DNA from: Desulfitibacter alkalitolerans DSM 16504
Lineage (GTDB): Bacteria; Bacillota; DSM-16504; Desulfitibacterales; Desulfitibacteraceae
DNA: 64,000 nt
Assembly (NCBI RefSeq): GCF_000620305.1
Contig: NZ_KK211100.1
Location: forward strand, 1,073,275 to 1,137,274
Direction of reading: 5' to 3'
Below the pieces are notes generated by a model. It ran no database searches and was not told where the DNA came from. It was given only the letters and a program-made list of their open reading frames with translations. This document shows, one piece after another, positions 25,024 through 33,700 of the stretch. Both the position numbers and the translations under genes were made by a program. Numbering within the stretch: the stretch's first letter is position 1; the number at the start of each line of letters is the position of its first letter.

Positions 25024-26394
25024 TTAGAGCACTCGGTTGGCTGTACTGGTAGAGTTCTTTTTAATGTACATAAGGTCATCTGCTCTTTTTAGAGTATCAC
25101 TCAATTTATGTTCCGGACCATTGCAGGTTGCTATACCTATAGAAAGGCTTAAAGGCAGCCCTTCCTTATTAAGGTTATAGTTTGCCAGAGTGTCCTTAAC
25201 ACGCCTGATTATCTCCTCACCACTTTTCTCATCAGTACATGGCAGGATTACCGCAAATTCGTCTCCCCCTATCCTTGCAAGAACATCTATTTCTCGTAAA
25301 TTTTCTTTGAGCAGTCTGGCACAGTTTTTTAAGGCTTGATCCCCTGCCTGATGGCCCATTGTATCATTGATAGTTTTAAGATTATCCATATCCAGGAAAA
25401 TAATTGAAATGGGATAATCCCTCCCTTTTTCCAGTCGAAGCATTTCATTATCAAAATAGGCACGATTATATAATCCAGTGAGATGGTCATGAAGGCTTAA
25501 AAATCTTAGCTCCTCTTCTATCTTTTTTCTTCTTAATGCACTTACTATTATTTCACTAACAATTTTTAAAAGGGTTATATGCTCTACAGGCCAACATTTG
25601 TAATCCCTGACAGAATCAAAACCCATGAAACCTATGAGCGTATTTTTAAAAGTCAAGGGTACCACTATTACTGACTTTATCTCCTGAGCTTTTAAGATTT
25701 CTTGCTCAGTTGAGGCCTCTTGCGGCATAATATCTACATCTGGGATATAGATATTTCTCATGGAATTAAGCTCCCCCATCCACCATGGAATAGAATCAAC
25801 AGGTATGTTTTGCAGATTATGGATTTGGGCTTCTATGCCCCCAGCACACCATTCATGGGTATTATTTACAGTCTTTTTGTCCTCAGATACTAAAAAAATA
25901 TATGTGCGATCTGTCTTGGAAAATTCTCCAATGTCCCTTAGTGTATGGTTGATTTCCTCAGATATCTCCTCTGCTGAAATACTGATAAATCTCCTGGCAA
26001 TACTGGCAATTAATTTTTCAAACTCAATTATTTTTGTTAGTGAATGCCTGGTTTTGACCAGCTCCTTTTCCAGATACAGGCATTTGCTCTGCTTTTCCCC
26101 TATTAACTTCAATATATTTGCCAGGTGGGTCATTAAAGAAAATGCTGATTCATTTATGGAGCACTCCAGATGCTTAACAAGCTGAAGCAGCCCAATCCTT
26201 CGCCCCTGGCTGTTTATAGGTATGTCCAATATTATTTCATCAACGTCTATTTTGCGTCCCTGGACAAAACCGTCTGCCAATACAGAACCATCCTGGTCAA
26301 CTGCCCTGCACTCTATTTTTTCAATATGATAAATACTATTAACTATTCCCTGCAGGTCACTTATACTAACCAAGTCTGAAAGCTTATACACCAT
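25024..26394 (-). CDS. GAF-GGDEF diguanylate cyclase
   Basis: This protein has 456 residues from the ATG at 26394 (GGGGGTGATATTT precedes it; a GTG three codons upstream is in frame). The N-terminal part (about 1-90) resembles a PocR-like ligand-binding domain without being certain. A coiled segment and a GAF domain (about 140-290) follow, then GGDEF with FLDMDNLKTINDTMGHQAGD and an intact active site RIGGDEFAVIL. It should make cyclic di-GMP. No RxxD inhibitory site stands out before the GGDEF motif. It stands alone, behind a hairpin-rich leader. Confidence 0.9.
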   Translation of the reverse strand: MVYKLSDLVSISDLQGIVNSIYHIEKIECRAVDQDGSVLADGFVQGRKIDVDEIILDIPINSQGRRIGLLQLVKHLECSINESAFSLMTHLANILKLIGEKQSKCLYLEKELVKTRHSLTKIIEFEKLIASIARRFISISAEEISEEINHTLRDIGEFSKTDRTYIFLVSEDKKTVNNTHEWCAGGIEAQIHNLQNIPVDSIPWWMGELNSMRNIYIPDVDIMPQEASTEQEILKAQEIKSVIVVPLTFKNTLIGFMGFDSVRDYKCWPVEHITLLKIVSEIIVSALRRKKIEEELRFLSLHDHLTGLYNRAYFDNEMLRLEKGRDYPISIIFLDMDNLKTINDTMGHQAGDQALKNCARLLKENLREIDVLARIGGDEFAVILPCTDEKSGEEIIRRVKDTLANYNLNKEGLPLSLSIGIATCNGPEHKLSDTLKRADDLMYIKKNSTSTANRVL

Positions 26395-26450
26395 AAATAT
26401 CACCCCCAGCTTTTTTAATCCTAATGTTAAAAATGTTTAAGTGTCATAAT

Positions 26451-26501
26451 TAAAAGGACAGCTTCTCAATGCAAAGCTGCCCGTCCGGACTAAAAAAGTC
26501 C
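26451..26501 (-). terminator. Attenuator-like hairpins in the leader of the GGDEF gene
   Basis: On the minus strand GGACT/AGTCC (26501-26487) is followed by GGGCAGCTT pairing with AAGCTGTCC (26482-26456) and then TTTTAAT. A nine-pair stem with one G-U pair plus a short U-tract, 57 bases before the start codon, looks like an early terminator in the leader. Confidence 0.45.
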
Positions 26502-26585
26502 ATTGCTAGTATTTATTTCGACAATTACTTTTAATTACCTTTTTATTTCCATCACTATTTTTGTCATATTTTGTCTAGGAGCATA

Positions 26586-26624
26586 CAAAAAAAAAAGCAG
26601 AAGGCAAACTATGCACCTCTGCTC
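26586..26624 (-). terminator. Intrinsic terminator of the NSS transporter gene
   Basis: On the minus strand AGCAGAGG (26623-26616) pairs with CCTTCTGCT (26604-26596) and a run of ten T residues follows. It stands 37 bases after the transporter stop codon. Confidence 0.8.
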
Positions 26625-26660
26625 ATTATTAGATATCCCATGATTATGCGCTATGATTTT

Positions 26661-28043
26661 TTAACCAAATATACCAAAACCATTAAGCAATACAATGAGA
26701 ATTACAATTGGCGCTACAATGCCGGCCATGAATTTGAATAGTGGTAACCAAGCAAAGCTTAGTGTACCATTATTAGTGATTTCCTTAAACGCATTCTGGG
26801 GCTTCCAGACCCACACTGTAAACAAGCAGATTAACATACCGCCTATTGGCAGCAGTATCTTGGCTGAGAACTCATCATAAAAATCAAATAAGTTAAGGCC
26901 TGCTTCTGATCCTGGGAATGGTACGACTATATGATCCCATGGTCCCATGGATAATGAAGCAGTCACACCTACTAAAAAGATGATAAAACCAATTACAATG
27001 GCAGAGAAGCTGCGGGCAACATTAAACTCATCCTTAATAAATGCAACTACAACCTCTAAAATTGATATGGCAGAAGTTAAGGCTGCAATGGCTAATAATA
27101 TAAAAAAGATAGTTCCAAAGAACATCCCCAGGGGAAGAGTATCAAAAACAGCAGGCAGCACCATAAATACCAGGCCTGCTCCCTGTGATGGTTCTAACCC
27201 CACAGCAAATAATGCTGGGAAGATTGCAAAGCCGGCCAGGACGGCAATACCAGTATCAAGGCCAATTACTGTTGCTGCTGAGGAGGGCATATTTTCCTTC
27301 TTCTCTAAATAGCTACCATAAGTTATCATTGTTCCCATACCCAGGCTTAAAGAGAAGAATGCTTGTCCTAGTGCTGCCAGGACAACCTTGCCAGTAATTT
27401 GTGAAAAGTCCGGTTTTAAAATAAAGCTTACGCCCGCAAAACCACCTTCTAGTGTTAATCCGCGGAACATTAGTATAAATAAGATAACAATAATAGCCGG
27501 CATTAATATTTTACTCCACTTTTCAATACCTCCCTTAATACCGGCAACAACAATACCAACTGTTAGTACCATGAAAATTGCCTGCCAGATAATTGGTTGG
27601 GTTGGATTGGTAATAAAGCCAACAAATATTCCCGGCAGTTGATCTGATGGAACTCCTGAGAGTGACCCTGTTACAGTCATCCAGACATAGGCCATTGTCC
27701 AACCGGCAACTACACCGTAAAATGATAAAATTAAGAATGCGGCCAATACGCCAAAGGCACCAGTAATCCACCATGGTGTCCCTGGAGCCAATTTTCTAAA
27801 GGAACCAATGGCATTTAACTGTCCTGCCCTACCAATAGCAAATTCACAAAGCATAACAGTGAAGCCAATTAAAAAGGCTGCAATAAGATAAATAATTATA
27901 AAGGCCCCTCCACCGTTATCACCTGCAAGATAGGGAAATCTCCATATATTTCCCAGGCCAATTGCGGAACCAGCTGCAGCCATAACAAAACCAAATCTAG
28001 AGCCCCAGTGTTCCCTTTCAACTCCTATACTCTTGTTCTCCAC
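26661..28043 (-). CDS. Sodium-dependent transporter, NSS (SNF) family
   Basis: This 460-residue protein has about eleven to twelve hydrophobic segments. The N-terminus WGSRFGFVMAAAGSAIGLGNIWRFPYLAGDNGGGAF is the signature of the neurotransmitter:sodium symporter family (LeuT/MhsT type), with unwound TM1 residues. It should import an amino acid with Na+. The substrate cannot be read from sequence. The GTG start at 28043 follows GGAGGTAAAAAT. It is transcribed alone from a well-formed promoter with an operator-like inverted repeat. Confidence 0.92.
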   Translation of the reverse strand: MENKSIGVEREHWGSRFGFVMAAAGSAIGLGNIWRFPYLAGDNGGGAFIIIYLIAAFLIGFTVMLCEFAIGRAGQLNAIGSFRKLAPGTPWWITGAFGVLAAFLILSFYGVVAGWTMAYVWMTVTGSLSGVPSDQLPGIFVGFITNPTQPIIWQAIFMVLTVGIVVAGIKGGIEKWSKILMPAIIVILFILMFRGLTLEGGFAGVSFILKPDFSQITGKVVLAALGQAFFSLSLGMGTMITYGSYLEKKENMPSSAATVIGLDTGIAVLAGFAIFPALFAVGLEPSQGAGLVFMVLPAVFDTLPLGMFFGTIFFILLAIAALTSAISILEVVVAFIKDEFNVARSFSAIVIGFIIFLVGVTASLSMGPWDHIVVPFPGSEAGLNLFDFYDEFSAKILLPIGGMLICLFTVWVWKPQNAFKEITNNGTLSFAWLPLFKFMAGIVAPIVILIVLLNGFGIFG

Positions 28044-28064
28044 ATTTTTACCTCCTATTACAAT

Positions 28065-28134
28065 ATTAGCACATGTGATATTTCTATTATCATGTGCTAA
28101 TTGTATTATAATTAAGAGTTTAGCTATTTAGCAA
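28065..28134 (-). promoter_or_regulatory. SigA-type promoter with overlapping operator for the NSS transporter
   Basis: On the minus strand TTGCTA (28134-28129) and TATAAT (28110-28105) are 18 bases apart. Just downstream, ATTAGCACATG and its complement CATGTGCTAAT form an 11-base inverted repeat (28101-28091 and 28075-28065) covering the predicted start point. This is a typical repressor-site layout; the regulator is unknown. Confidence 0.7.
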
Positions 28135-28170
28135 GGGTTAATTTTAACATATTCTAATTTATCAAAATTT

Positions 28171-31100
28171 TTACTGTCTAATAAATAGCTTTCCATTTCT
28201 CACTTCATATACAATTCCTTTCAGTTCTATAACTCCATTAATTGGCCTTTTAGTTCTTCTGTCAATTATTTGGTAGGTTTTAGCTTTATAACCACCAAAA
28301 TCCTTATCTGAAAGGATACCGCCAATTATCCATGAGGACGTCTGTCTGGAATTGTCAATCTGCTTAATAGTTCCAGTAAGGTTTACTTCCAGATTAAACT
28401 GGCTTTTTTTTGCTCCATATGCACTTAAAGCGGGGGAACTGTAAACTACAACCTCCCATATACCAACCTCAGGAGATAATATGCTTGCTGATGTACTATC
28501 TTTTATTAAGGACCCAGGTGGTCCCAGACCCACATATTCTGTCATGAAGTACTCATTGCCATTGGGGTCTATTATATGAGCCCTTACCCTTCCCAAGGGC
28601 TGAGTTCCAGCCATTGCCACTTTTAGCTTTACAGACAGGCTTTCAGCTCCTGGCTGCACCTGGAAAAAATGTCGTGAATACTGGGCTGCAGGTAATTCTC
28701 CTGATAAATGAACCCTATACTGGTTGTTTTGCTCCAAAATGTGGGGCCTTATGACAGTTACCAGTGCTGCCAGATCGTATCCATAGGTAGCTGCAATATC
28801 ACCCCTTAAGAATCCCGAATAAAGGCCTGGTTCTTCAGGTATGTTATAGCTGACACCCATTGTTCTGCGGCCTGTTGGAGCTATCCTGGTTTTTGCAAGT
28901 TCAGGAACTAACCATTCCACCGTTGAGTCCCAGTTTACAGCCACTGGTTCATTTGCAAGGTTGTTTATTCTAAAATTAATTTCTCCCGGAATAAAATCCC
29001 TGGCATACAAACCCTCTCCAAATGCCAGTCTTTTATTGTAGGTCTGGGATATTAGGGGTTTAACCTTATCTACAAGAAACAGCTTCCTCCAGGCCTCCAC
29101 AACGTCTATAACACCAGAGCCAACTTCAGCGGGACCAAAGTTGTCCAAAGGTCTTGCTCCAAGAGAAATAGCTCTCCTAATATCCTGTGAGTTTGGAGAT
29201 TTACCCAGCCTATGCAGAGAATCCCTGAGCAGCGCAACTGCACCGGCTACATGAGGAGCAGCCATACTTGTCCCCTCTGCCATGGAATATTTTTCTACAG
29301 CCCACATGGGGGCAGTAGAAACAGCACTACCAGGTGCTACTACATCGGGGATCATAAGCCCATCATTTCTCGGGCCAATGGAGCTAAAATACCACAAGCT
29401 GTCATGCTCAACCTCAAAGCCATAATCCTGCTTCCACATGGCCGGAGAAATAAACGCTCCAACAGATATGGCCTCCTTTGCATTGCCAGGAGTAGCCAAT
29501 GAAGCCAGACCTGGTCCCCTGTTTCCTGTTGCCACTGTAAATACAATGTTTTGCTCTCTGCTTAGTTTAGCAATAAGCTCTGTCAGGGAGTTATTTCCTG
29601 CAGTTTCATCAAGGTAATAGCCAAGGCTCAAATTGATTATATGGGCACCATTATTGGCTGCATAGTTTATAGCCTCCTTTAGGAGCTCCCAATTTGTCTC
29701 TCCCATGGTATCCAAGGCTTTCAGCACCATGATCTGACTCCCGGGGGCTACCCCCTTGATTCCTCCATTGCCGGCGGCTATTCCGGCAACATGGGTTCCG
29801 TGCCCATTAAAATCAACACCAAACCTGACCCAGTCCCCCTTTGGAGAAATGCCACCTACCACAATATTAAAATGCCTTTCTGCATCAGCTGATTCAATAG
29901 TAAAGTACTGTCTGCTTTCCTTGAATATTCTGTAGCCTATCTGTCCATCAATCTCTCCCTTTCCTGCCAGGTCAATATATACTTTGTCATATTTCCCTGG
30001 AGTATCCGGATCAGAAAGAATTACTAAAAACCTATCATCAAACCTTCCATTAAAATTTAAATCTCGAAGTACATTCCTTTCTTGAATAAATCCATACCTG
30101 TATTCCCCACTTTTTGAAGAAATATTTTTAATTGAATAGCTTGCCCCTTCAATAGTATAATTTCGATTTCCTGCTGCTTTTATAGTGCCAGATGTATTTA
30201 CCTTCATTTCATCTGTAAAATCCACCCAGTCAACTATCTTGGCAGTTCCCCTTGTAGTCTCCTTGAGATCAGGATGTCCAGGGTCAACACCTGTGTCTAT
30301 TATTGCAATAACCTGTCCCTGGCCCTGTGCTCCTATGGGAAGAACATCTTTTACATTCATTTCATTAATAGTGACTTCCAGGCTTTTTCCTGGATTAGCA
30401 CCTGTATAGTCGACCCTTGAAAAATTTAAAGATTTTTGAGCAGGGGAAGCTGGCAATGGCGACCCATAAGTTGAAACATGGGTTAGAGATGAAAGGGATA
30501 AACCTCTGAGCCCTTCTACCTGTTCAATATAACTAATTATTCCTCGGGAATTGACAATAAAGTGAATATTCTTTGGCAATCCACCAGCAAGCTCTGACAA
30601 GCTTATTTGCTTTTTATCCCTGTAAGCTGCAAGTGACCCACTATAATTAAAAAAGTGGTCTTCTCCGGCAATTTCAATCCTCATTCGACTGCCAACGGTA
30701 TCCAAGCCCTTAAGCATTCCCGCAAACTCAAGGGCATCACCCCTGGCTTCAAGCATTCGAACAATAAAGGCAGCTGCCTGACCCCTGGTTGTAAGCTCAG
30801 CAGGCCTAAAGGATCCGTCTGGATACCCGCTGGTAAGATTTAGAGTTAGGGCCTTTGCTACGGGATCCCTTGCCCACCCGGGAATTTCATTTTCATCACT
30901 AAATCCAAGGTCAGATGTTGTCTCAAAGGCACTAGAAACCTTTAGAGTTCTTACAAGCATTGCTGTTAACTCATCCCTTCTAATTGGCCTCTCAGGTCTA
31001 AAGGTTCCGTCTTCATAACCATTAATTATGCCAAGCTCATAGGCAAGCTCAATATATCCCTTTGCCCAATAAGCAGATGGGATATCCCTGAAAGCTGAGG

Positions 31101-31377
31101 GAACATTATACAGGTTATAGGCCTCTTCATCTAAATTAAGACTGCTGATTATGATTTTGCTGAATTCCGCCCTGGTGATACTGCGGTTAGGCCTGAAGCT
31201 CCCATCATGATACCCACCAATAATTCCCTTGGCAGATAACAGGTCAATCTCCTGAACTGCCCAGTGGTTACGGGTATCAGAATAAGCAGGGGTATAACCT
31301 GGAAAAGCAGCTAAGATAAATAATGCTAAAGCTATGATAATATGCAGTTTTTTTATTGAGTTGATAAATTGTTGCAT
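28171..31377 (-). CDS. SLH-anchored subtilisin-family (S8) peptidase with long Asp-His insert
   Basis: A protein of about 1068 residues: signal peptide (IIIALALFILAAFPGYTPAYS), three SLH domains (about 35-215) that bind the pyruvylated wall polymer, a linker, the S8 catalytic domain, and a C-terminal beta-rich region. The catalytic residues from this start are about Asp361 (AIIDTGVD), His526 (NGHGTHVAG) and Ser701 (GTSMAAPHVAG). The Asp-His distance is about 165 residues against roughly 30 in subtilisin; a long insert there is known from tripeptidyl-peptidase II. It is an extracellular protease on the S-layer. It lies 26 bases after the TetR gene and may be the last gene of the RND efflux transcript. 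Confidence 0.9.
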   Translation of the reverse strand: MQQFINSIKKLHIIIALALFILAAFPGYTPAYSDTRNHWAVQEIDLLSAKGIIGGYHDGSFRPNRSITRAEFSKIIISSLNLDEEAYNLYNVPSAFRDIPSAYWAKGYIELAYELGIINGYEDGTFRPERPIRRDELTAMLVRTLKVSSAFETTSDLGFSDENEIPGWARDPVAKALTLNLTSGYPDGSFRPAELTTRGQAAAFIVRMLEARGDALEFAGMLKGLDTVGSRMRIEIAGEDHFFNYSGSLAAYRDKKQISLSELAGGLPKNIHFIVNSRGIISYIEQVEGLRGLSLSSLTHVSTYGSPLPASPAQKSLNFSRVDYTGANPGKSLEVTINEMNVKDVLPIGAQGQGQVIAIIDTGVDPGHPDLKETTRGTAKIVDWVDFTDEMKVNTSGTIKAAGNRNYTIEGASYSIKNISSKSGEYRYGFIQERNVLRDLNFNGRFDDRFLVILSDPDTPGKYDKVYIDLAGKGEIDGQIGYRIFKESRQYFTIESADAERHFNIVVGGISPKGDWVRFGVDFNGHGTHVAGIAAGNGGIKGVAPGSQIMVLKALDTMGETNWELLKEAINYAANNGAHIINLSLGYYLDETAGNNSLTELIAKLSREQNIVFTVATGNRGPGLASLATPGNAKEAISVGAFISPAMWKQDYGFEVEHDSLWYFSSIGPRNDGLMIPDVVAPGSAVSTAPMWAVEKYSMAEGTSMAAPHVAGAVALLRDSLHRLGKSPNSQDIRRAISLGARPLDNFGPAEVGSGVIDVVEAWRKLFLVDKVKPLISQTYNKRLAFGEGLYARDFIPGEINFRINNLANEPVAVNWDSTVEWLVPELAKTRIAPTGRRTMGVSYNIPEEPGLYSGFLRGDIAATYGYDLAALVTVIRPHILEQNNQYRVHLSGELPAAQYSRHFFQVQPGAESLSVKLKVAMAGTQPLGRVRAHIIDPNGNEYFMTEYVGLGPPGSLIKDSTSASILSPEVGIWEVVVYSSPALSAYGAKKSQFNLEVNLTGTIKQIDNSRQTSSWIIGGILSDKDFGGYKAKTYQIIDRRTKRPINGVIELKGIVYEVRNGKLFIRQ

Positions 31378-31403
31378 ATACACACCCGTTCAATAGTATT
31401 ATA

Positions 31404-32048
31404 TTACTGCCCTATTCCTGAGTATAATAATTCAATGGTATCTGCAGATAGTGCTGTCAAGTCACCATCTGCTGTTTCCAGTCCATTAAGTATTGTGCAG
31501 CTGCCAAAATAGCTTATTACTCCAGCTATTATCCTGGCAATTAGAGATGGGTCAAGGTCCTTAAGCTCATCCCTTTTAATCCCATCTATAACATTGTTTT
31601 GTAAGAACTGGAGCTTTTGTTTTTCCAGATCCAAAAACCATTTTTTAAAATCATCATCAAGTGGAGGATGCTCTGCCAGGAAAACTTGAGCCATTTCTTT
31701 ATGCTCTAAAATAAATCTTAGATGGGCTTCAAGTATATAACTTACCTTTTCTTTAAATGTATACCTTTTTTCTATGTCAGCCATGATTTTTTCCAAATAA
31801 AGGTTATGAATATACTTAAACATTTCCTGGAACAAATCCTGCTTACTTTTAAAATATTCGTAAACCGTCCCCTTGCCAATCTTGGCCTCAATTGCAATTT
31901 CTTCAACCCTGGCATGGTAAAAGCCCTTACATGCAAAAACCTTAATAGCTGCCTCTAAAATTTGTTCCCTTTTGCCAGAGCTTTCTAATTTGGGGACACT
32001 CCTTGATGCCTTATCAGAGGTGTGACCCCTTTCCTTATTATCGGCCAT
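31404..32048 (-). CDS. TetR/AcrR-family regulator of the RND efflux operon
   Basis: A 214-residue protein. The helix-turn-helix part REQILEAAIKVFACKGFYHARVEEIAIEAKIGKGTVYEYFKSKQDLFQEM is typical of TetR repressors, followed by a helical ligand-binding domain. It overlaps the tolC stop by eleven bases, so it is co-translated with the efflux genes. The perfect palindrome at 38050-38067 in front of that operon is its likely operator (inference), giving feedback control. The inducer is unknown. Confidence 0.88.
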   Translation of the reverse strand: MADNKERGHTSDKASRSVPKLESSGKREQILEAAIKVFACKGFYHARVEEIAIEAKIGKGTVYEYFKSKQDLFQEMFKYIHNLYLEKIMADIEKRYTFKEKVSYILEAHLRFILEHKEMAQVFLAEHPPLDDDFKKWFLDLEKQKLQFLQNNVIDGIKRDELKDLDPSLIARIIAGVISYFGSCTILNGLETADGDLTALSADTIELLYSGIGQ

Positions 32049-33273
32049 TACTCATTCCACCAAGGTCAAAAAGTCCATGCTGCAGCATGGCAGCAGCTAA
32101 ATTATAATCATAAATTGCTGATAGTAATTCAGTTTTTGCATTATCTAGCTCACCACTTGCTCTTTCAATATCTAGGAGGGTTGCCATCCCCACTTCATGC
32201 CTTAACTTAGTTAGACGATAACTCTCCCTGGCTTGTTCCACAGATTTCTCCATTAATTTATATCTTTCTTTTGCTGCTTCAGTATTTAGGTAAGCCTTTC
32301 TAATTTTCAAGTCTAGCTCCTGGTCAGCATTTTGCAGCTTCAATTTAGCCATGTTATAGTCTCTTTCTGCTTCCTGGTATGTGTAAACATTAGGTGTATA
32401 GTAACCTTTTGCAAGATTGAAGGCTTCAGTCTGGACCTTATAGCTTTCATGGAGCTGAATATAGGTTATGTCTTTTTCTTTAGCCATTTCTTTTATTTCA
32501 TCAAGGTTAAACTCCACAGGTGCAAAGCTAAAGCTGCTGGTTAGCTTTACCTCATCATCTAAAGCTAACCCTATAAGGTTATTAAAATCCATGCGGGCCT
32601 GCTGTAAGGCATTTTTAGCAAAGGTCACAGCCAGCTCCTGGGAAGCAGCTAGAACTTCTGCACCAAGGACATCAACCTGGGCATTAACCCCCACATCAAG
32701 GCCCACTTTAGCTAATCTCAATTGCTCCCTGGCCCTTGATAAAGAATCTATGGAATTTTGCAGCTCTCTTTCAGCCTTTAAAACCCCGTAATATGCATTT
32801 TCTACCTGGAACTTAACCAGGTTGGTTCTAAATTCAAGGCCTTTATCTGAAAGAACTTCTAACATTTCCATGGTTTTTGGCAGTACCCTTTCAGCCAGGT
32901 ATACATCATAGCTATATAATCCTGGCATGCCAGGCATTTTTCTTAAATCATTAATATCTTTTGCATCTCTCCTGGCTTTTCTTAAATCCGCCCTGGCCTG
33001 TTCATGCTCTATTTTAGCCACGGCTATATCTGGGTGCTTTTCTACGGCCATTTTAATGCTTTCCTCTAGGGTTAGAGATATTACTTTTTTCTGTTCTGAT
33101 GCTGCCTTACCGGCAGTCTCAACTGCATCACCGGCAGTACCATCTGCTGCATTAGTTGCTGCAACTGCCGCTCCCTGGTCCACGTCACCCTTTACAGCTC
33201 CTACCGGCAGCAGGAATAAAGCAAAAACTAGCGCCAGAACTGCGGTCTTTAAAAGCGAACCTTTTAATTTCAT
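32038..33273 (-). CDS. TolC-family efflux channel protein
   Basis: A protein of 411 residues from the ATG at 33273, which follows AAAGGAGGTAGGAGAA; an earlier in-frame start would reach into the repeat array. A signal peptide (LKTAVLALVFALFLLPVGAVKG) is followed by the TolC coiled-coil repeats, with two related halves rich in long helices (about 60-230 and 240-400, e.g. SLSRAREQLRLAKVGLDVGVNAQVDVLGAE and SYRLTKLRHEVGMATLLDIERASGEL). TolC normally forms the outer channel of tripartite pumps. Its role in a Firmicute, where an outer membrane is not expected, is unclear. It lies between the RND pump gene (across the 60-base repeats) and tetR. Confidence 0.88.
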   Translation of the reverse strand: MKLKGSLLKTAVLALVFALFLLPVGAVKGDVDQGAAVAATNAADGTAGDAVETAGKAASEQKKVISLTLEESIKMAVEKHPDIAVAKIEHEQARADLRKARRDAKDINDLRKMPGMPGLYSYDVYLAERVLPKTMEMLEVLSDKGLEFRTNLVKFQVENAYYGVLKAERELQNSIDSLSRAREQLRLAKVGLDVGVNAQVDVLGAEVLAASQELAVTFAKNALQQARMDFNNLIGLALDDEVKLTSSFSFAPVEFNLDEIKEMAKEKDITYIQLHESYKVQTEAFNLAKGYYTPNVYTYQEAERDYNMAKLKLQNADQELDLKIRKAYLNTEAAKERYKLMEKSVEQARESYRLTKLRHEVGMATLLDIERASGELDNAKTELLSAIYDYNLAAAMLQHGLFDLGGMSNGR

Positions 33274-33290
33274 TTCTCCTACCTCCTTTA

Positions 33291-33650
33291 ATGTACGGGG
33301 ACACACCTCTTTTTAAACTACGGCTAAACCCTGAGGAATGTCCCCAATTTATGTACGGGGACACACCTCTTTTTAAACTACGGCTAAACCCTGAGGAATG
33401 TCCCCAATTTATGTACGGGGACACACCTCTTTTTAAACTACGGCTAAACCCTGAGGAATGTCCCCAATTTATGTACGGGGACACACCTCTTTTTAAACTA
33501 CGGCTAAACCCTGAGGAATGTCCCCAATTTATGTATGGGGACACACCTCTTTTTAAACTACGGCTAAACCCTGAGGAATGTCCCCAATTTATGTATGGGG
33601 ACACACCTCTTTTTAAACTACGGCTAAACCCTGAGGAATGTCCCCAATTA
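33291..33650. repeat. Tandem array: six 60-base units with GGGGACA...TGTCCCC arms
   Basis: Six head-to-tail units of exactly 60 bases begin at 33291, 33351, 33411, 33471, 33531 and 33591. The first four begin ATGTACGGGG and the last two ATGTATGGGG; otherwise they are virtually identical, with the last differing at its final base. Each can fold: GGGGACA with TGTCCCC and CCTC with GAGG inside. The array fills the gap between the RND pump gene and tolC, so six hairpins would stand in the mRNA just before the tolC ribosome site. Reading frames through it are by-products of the 60-base period. Confidence 0.95.
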
Positions 33651-33686
33651 ACTTCCTACTTCCTACTTCCAACCTCTAACTTCCGA
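33650..33686. repeat. Pyrimidine-rich heptamer repeat
   Basis: ACTTCCT occurs with 7-base periodicity (AACTTCCTACTTCCTACTTCC and a degenerate continuation) directly next to the 60-base array. It resembles runs at 1150-1180 and 7434-7463. Confidence 0.6.
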
Positions 33687-33700
33687 TTGCTGAGGAATGT

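Noticed and set aside
30180-30200. Minus-strand TGGCAC with GC at sigma-54 spacing inside the subtilase gene
   Set aside because: The -12 part reads AAGC instead of TTGC and it lies in coding sequence with no gene start nearby.
33291-33650. CRISPR array
   Set aside because: Units are joined head to tail with no unique spacers and no cas genes nearby; each unit itself contains hairpin arms.
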